Part shown: one piece after another, positions 36,201 through 37,519 of the stretch
Position numbering within the stretch: the first letter of the stretch is position 1
Layout of the letters: each line of letters starts with the position of its first letter
Assembly (NCBI GenBank): GCA_013140775.1
Contig: JABFSA010000060.1
Location: 1-37,519, forward strand
DNA: 37,519 nt
Reading direction: 5' to 3'
From: Acidobacteriota bacterium
GTDB lineage: Bacteria > Acidobacteriota > Vicinamibacteria > Vicinamibacterales > UBA2999
The notes under the pieces: generated by a model
What the model saw: only the letters and a program-made list of their open reading frames with translations
What the model was told of the DNA's origin: nothing
Databases searched by the model: none
Translations under genes and position numbers: made by a program

Positions 36201-37519
36201 GCCGTGCCAGCAGCATCGCCCAGGCGCCTTGCAGCACAGTGGCCAGCGTCAGCCCGTGCTGCCGGGCCATCGACTCGAGGCGTGCGGTCAGCGTGGCCGT
36301 CAGCTGCGTATCGTGCTGTTCCTGACGGCTTGGCGCGTCGGGGGCCAGCGTTGGCGCCAGCCGCGTTGGGCCATCGAGATCCTCGAGATACGCGCGCCAG
36401 GCTTCTCCGGCGGCGGCCTTGTCTTGCTGCTGCAGCCACGCGAGATAGTCGGCAAACGGGGGAGGTGATGCGAGTTGGTGGGCGTCTCCGTCGCGGTAGA
36501 GCACGCGAAGCTCGTTGAGCAGAATTGGGCCCGACCAGCCATCCCCCAGCAAATGGTGCTGTGTAAAGAGCAGGCGATGCTGTGTGGGACCGAGCCGGAT
36601 CAGCGTCGCGCGGAGGAGCGGCGCTTGCCCGAGCGTGAAGCGCGCACGACGATCGTGCGCTTCGAGGGCTGCGGCCTGCGTATCCCGTGCGGAGGTCGAT
36701 AACGAGGCCAGGTCATGCTCATGCCACGGCAACAGGCATCGTCTATGGACGATCTGGAGCGGCTGACCGGCGTCTGAGATCTCGAAGCTCACACGGAGTG
36801 ACGCGTGGCGATCGAGCAGCAACTCGAACGCCTTGCGCAATCGAGCGGGAACCAGGGCCCCTTCGAGTTCGAGGACGAGCTGGACGAGATACGGATCCTC
36901 GCCCCCGTGTGAGAAGTCGGTGTGAAAGAACAACCCCTCCTGCACCGGCGTCAACGGCCATACCGTCTCCAGTTCCGGATGCACGGCGCGCAGACGATCC
37001 AGGTCAGCCTGCGCCAATGCTGCACGGAGTCCGGCGTCGGCTGTGCTGGACACGTCGGTGGCTGCCGGCCTGTACTCCGCGACGCGTGACAGATCCGCCA
37101 GGACCGGGTGCAGGAAGACATCCCGGGGCGTCAGGTGCAGATGACGCTCGCGAGCACGAGTGACCAATCTGATCGCGGAAATGCTGTCACCGCCGAGATA
37201 GAAGAAGTTGTCGGCCAGACCGACACCCTCGACGCTGAGCAGATCAGCCACTAACTCGCACAGCAGGGCCTGACCGGGTGTCTCCGGCATCCGATGTGAA
37301 AGAGTTCCGATCGATTCGGGTGTGGGCAGCGCCTGTCGATCGAGTTTCCCGTTCGGCGTCAGTGGCAACGCATCGAGCACCACGAAACCCGAGGGCACCA
37401 TGTAGTCGGGCAGCGAAGCCGCACAGGTCTGGCGCAGATCCCCGGGATCGAGCTCGACACCCACGCCCTCTTCGTCACGCCGCGCTACCACGTAGGCGAG
37501 GAGGCGCGGGGTGACGAAG
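27214..37519 (-). CDS. Non-ribosomal peptide synthetase, 5' end outside window: A(end)-PCP-C-A(MT)-PCP-E-C-A-PCP-TE
   Basis: The open frame continues through the right edge; the GTG at 37491 (residue 1 here) lies inside an adenylation domain (RLLAYVV precedes it) and is not the start. Domains: A end (1-55, GKLDR); PCP (Ser103, LGGDSIS); C (about 178-610, HHLLGDG at 312); A (about 627-1530, YTSGSTGLPK near 782) interrupted after its core-8 region by a SAM methyltransferase (about 1095-1420, LLELGCGAG near 1149); PCP (Ser1584, LGGDSIS); epimerisation domain (about 1630-2090, HHLAVDAVSW at 1766); C (about 2122-2550, HHLLGDG at 2256); A (about 2566-3070); PCP (Ser3121, LGGHSLT); thioesterase (Ser3252, GWSFGG; His in EHHHML). 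Pocket residues read D-A-S-T-I-A-A-V-C-K (Tyr/Phe-type) and D-F-W-S-I-G-G-V-F-K (no clear match). Confidence 0.95.
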   Translation of the reverse strand, partial: FVTPRLLAYVVARRDEEGVGVELDPGDLRQTCAASLPDYMVPSGFVVLDALPLTPNGKLDRQALPTPESIGTLSHRMPETPGQALLCELVADLLSVEGVGLADNFFYLGGDSISAIRLVTRARERHLHLTPRDVFLHPVLADLSRVAEYRPAATDVSSTADAGLRAALAQADLDRLRAVHPELETVWPLTPVQEGLFFHTDFSHGGEDPYLVQLVLELEGALVPARLRKAFELLLDRHASLRVSFEISDAGQPLQIVHRRCLLPWHEHDLASLSTSARDTQAAALEAHDRRARFTLGQAPLLRATLIRLGPTQHRLLFTQHHLLGDGWSGPILLNELRVLYRDGDAHQLASPPPFADYLAWLQQQDKAAAGEAWRAYLEDLDGPTRLAPTLAPDAPSRQEQHDTQLTATLTARLESMARQHGLTLATVLQGAWAMLLARLTNRTDVVFGTVSSGRHAGVPGIDRMLGLLITTTPTRVRVTPAEPVISMLTRLQRDQATLLPHAHLSLADVQHLAAGEPLFDTLFTFQNYPANALDDRPSDNELPLREVRGENSNHYPLSLAVLPGATLGVRLHYSADVFDAAWIAQTADRLTYLLEQLCHDPAAPFHRFDVLTASERITLLHAFNATAAPVPAATLVEQFEQQAARTPGNRAVGCGSGSLTYAELDTRANHIAWRLIEDGIGPEDRVAICLDRSPGAVVAMLATLKAGAAYLPLDPDLPASRLAWLIADARPQALVTSENHLDRASLAAVTSLILVDAWGRTSTPDAPVSSPRDGDRVVALRAHHPAYLIYTSGSTGLPKAVLVTHAGVPNLAEAQRIRVGITERSRVLQLASTSFDAAVSEMWMALCCGAELIIANRDQRSDEALDNLLTTSGVTHATFTPTALGTLSLDRSTSLETVIVAGERCPDELAAAWGRRCRLVNAYGPTEATVCATMSRDTASGDVPPIGAPIANVRVYVLDGCLRPCPTGVIGELYVGGLGIARGYWGRAALTAERFVANPFARDASERLYRTGDLAAWRDDGQLAFHGRADQQIKVRGFRIEPGELEAVLRQQPGIDQAAVTLRQDAAAPGTLAAYVVLDPHSPTVIDVLDTLQREQTQRWRELEGDARGNVSTDADPTFATHGWDSNYTGLPLPDADMREYVEDAVSRIAALQPAHLLELGCGAGLVLFGMLPYCDRYTGTDFSPTRIARLRELQTRPELQARFPGLSRVDVRCRQADDEDGLEPGAYDTVALPSIVQYFPSVDYLLRVLDAVFLRALAPGGSVFIGDVRNRLLHEAFHASVQLFKAASTDVASTVLERAEQRLAQDQELVLDPAFFTALPQRYPAIRSVEILPKRGRTANEMQRFRYDVVIRTAGDCEPISTLPWKDWSSQRGSVESMRAELSGQPRGVHAWTRVANARVATASTAARLLRDRPDLTVDAIRSASVSTGKGIEPEDLWTLADACGYQADISLAAGHADGSFDVVFRPREGQLAPLSWVRGTAARPWRSYGSNPLRERLRKHLTPTLREALARELPEYMLPTAVVVLGELPLTPGGKLDRRALPVPDQWGITAGYVAPTSRPELLICDLVAELLHIERAGLHDNFFHLGGDSISSIRLVSRARAKGVHFTPKDVFLHPVLGDLAQVAQHTVDAAPEQVPAVGALPATPIIRRLLTQPGPWHGFHQAVLLQVPATLNEGALVDALQAVIDHHDALRMVVSVDGALHIPPPGTTEARQALRTLSVAGLSAGARESVLQQAAEDGRALLDPRAGRLLHTVWAKAGGSEPGRLLLLVHHLAVDAVSWRILQDDLAAAYATALRRERIALPAKTTSFRQWAIALDAAKRRHRVQRDWWHSVATRPAYPLVAGALDPVRDVVAHAGHVERSVSIQTTTRLLTHAPALFHARVNDVLLAALAMAVAAVQNSRGNGQGSIRIALEGHGRELIDDDLDITRTVGWFTTLYPVYLDIGWIDCAGASSGGRAVGTVLKAIKEQLRTIPDNGMGYGILRYLDSESADDFAAHPVPPIAVNYLGRFAAGEARDWHPAAGASALFGDSDPTSPLDHPIALNAVTEDAVSGPVLRASWRFAPALISAGDAEQLADAWGAALDAIAAYTMRADAGGHSPSDFDLVTVTQSEVEALELRHADIETLWPLTPVHEGLFFHTDFSREDEDPYLVQLVLEFDGAVEPARLRTALERLLERHASLRASFELSKSGQPLQVVHRACALPWQEHDLASLPASARDAEAAALEAQDRRARFMLSQAPLIRATLLRLSSTEHRLLFTQHHLLGDGWSGPILLNELRALYRDSDEHRVAPPPPFAAYLTWLQKQDKAAAREAWQGYLAGLDGPTQLAPALPAGVPSRQTQHDVRLTTGLTARLEAMARQHGLTLATVLQGVWAFLLARVTNRSDVVFGTVSSGRHASVPGIERMLGLLITTTPTRVRVTLSEPCVSMLTRLQRDQAALLPHTHLSLADVQHIVGGEQLFDTLFTFENYPADETASTSSADLPVRDIRGHNSSHYPLAIIAIPGVELSLRFHFDAARLDIGAVQRLAGRMTCALEQIAATPEMSLHRVELLLPEERTRVLRDFNRTAARESDATLVDLFERRVEHAPHRIAVVDDEEAVSYRELDTRANQLAWRLIHGGTGPEDRVAICLDRSVSMIVSILATLKAGAAYLPLDPDHPTDRLGVLIADAAPRRIVSSTRFMERLPATVQHACLCLDAPEVESDLAALPSIAPRDEDRVASLRADHPAYVIFTSGSTGLPKGVLNTHQNVVRLFHERGRRFQFDESDTWAMCHSYTFDFSVWEIWGPLLHGGKLVVLPRSATRSGEALRSLLVRHDVTILSQTPTAFRMFTQAVESSKAGFQGLKVSTVILGGEVCSADLLPAWVTRCDVLNGYGPTETTVFATMSTQLTGNGAPPIGSPLAQTRAYVLDAALQPCGIGVTGELYIAGDGLARGYLNRPGLTADRFIANPLAESPGERLYRTGDLASWRADGNLLFHGRADDQVKVRGYRIEPGEVESALLRQAGVAEAAVVVRSDGAGDSHLAAYLVTDGRTGDAVDVQSIRNGLAASLPHYMIPASFVVLDRLPLTRSGKLDREALPSPRGAGAHGVYEAPRTPEEVLLCQLVAELLGLARVGRSDHFFDLGGHSLTAMRLTAQVRSSLGRELPVHAVFEQPVLGDLAARIGLVTDRATAFEQLLPIRTAGTRPPLFCLHPGAGLCWPYTALLHATPTDQPIYGLQARGFGEGETLAATLDEVVDDSLNAIRSVHPSGPYRLIGWSFGGVVAHMVASRLQGAGEEVESLILLDSYPPSDTASDTPTDDVVWREICVGTNLNVPAEVAPRPLDADLVMSLARQQTHILAGFEREHLERLKAVMANNARLLGTSSIGVFDGDITLFVATRETAGLDASGKSPAAWKAYCRGEVRAIPIDVEHHHMLSPDAVRQMSGLTRGD

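Noticed and set aside
37489..37491. GTG at 37491 as the real start of the NRPS
   Set aside because: The frame stays open to the window edge and the preceding codons (RLLAY) are the expected adenylation-domain sequence, so the gene continues outside the window.

Overview
The window looks like chromosomal DNA of a high-GC soil-type bacterium, most likely an acidobacterium near the Vicinamibacteria. The reasons are a Ser/Thr kinase fused to PD40/TolB-type propeller repeats, a TonB-dependent receptor with an N-terminal carboxypeptidase-regulatory domain, secreted small proteins with a GNWKMN motif, a DUF5916 outer-membrane-type protein, and frequent GTG/TTG starts. This placement is inference from gene content; no marker gene was compared.

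Layout. 1-2147: end of an Mla-type lipid transport operon (ABC ATPase end, MCE protein with an OmpA-like tail) and two ~50-residue hydrophobic proteins. 2224-5178: TonB-dependent receptor. 5224-11489: housekeeping block with a Cys-rich conserved protein, DUF3810 membrane protein, Sua5-type tRNA modification enzyme, exported MsrB and MsrA, a small membrane protein, MoaA and SurE. 11504-11580: tRNA-Pro(CGG) with a terminator behind it.

11581-18421 is a candidate genomic island: the last 22 nt of the tRNA-Pro gene recur at 18400-18421 beside a second strong terminator. Between the copies lie a receptor-like Ser/Thr kinase, two decayed toxin-antitoxin modules (frameshifted DUF4258 toxin with a YgiT-type antitoxin lacking a zinc ligand; an antitoxin with a frameshifted ParE toxin), a 36-codon relic of another kinase C-terminus, a small secreted protein and an NHL-type propeller protein. 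No integrase is visible.

18494-25814: a secreted twin alpha/beta hydrolase (two catalytic domains in one chain), a 5'-truncated di-heme oxidoreductase, an overlapping pair of lipoproteins (metzincin-like and Ig-like) and a frameshifted DUF5916 gene. 25815-25976 carries two REP-like palindromes.

25977-37519 (minus strand): an M29 aminopeptidase lying 4 bp behind a giant non-ribosomal peptide synthetase whose 5' end is outside the window. The visible order is A(end)-PCP-C-A(with inserted methyltransferase)-PCP-E-C-A-PCP-TE. It should finish a peptide ending in an N-methylated, epimerised aromatic residue followed by one further residue, released by the thioesterase.

Three single-site frame changes (about 14735, 15881 and 23936) are either real gene decay or sequence errors. 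The >10 kb NRPS frame without a break argues that base quality is generally good.
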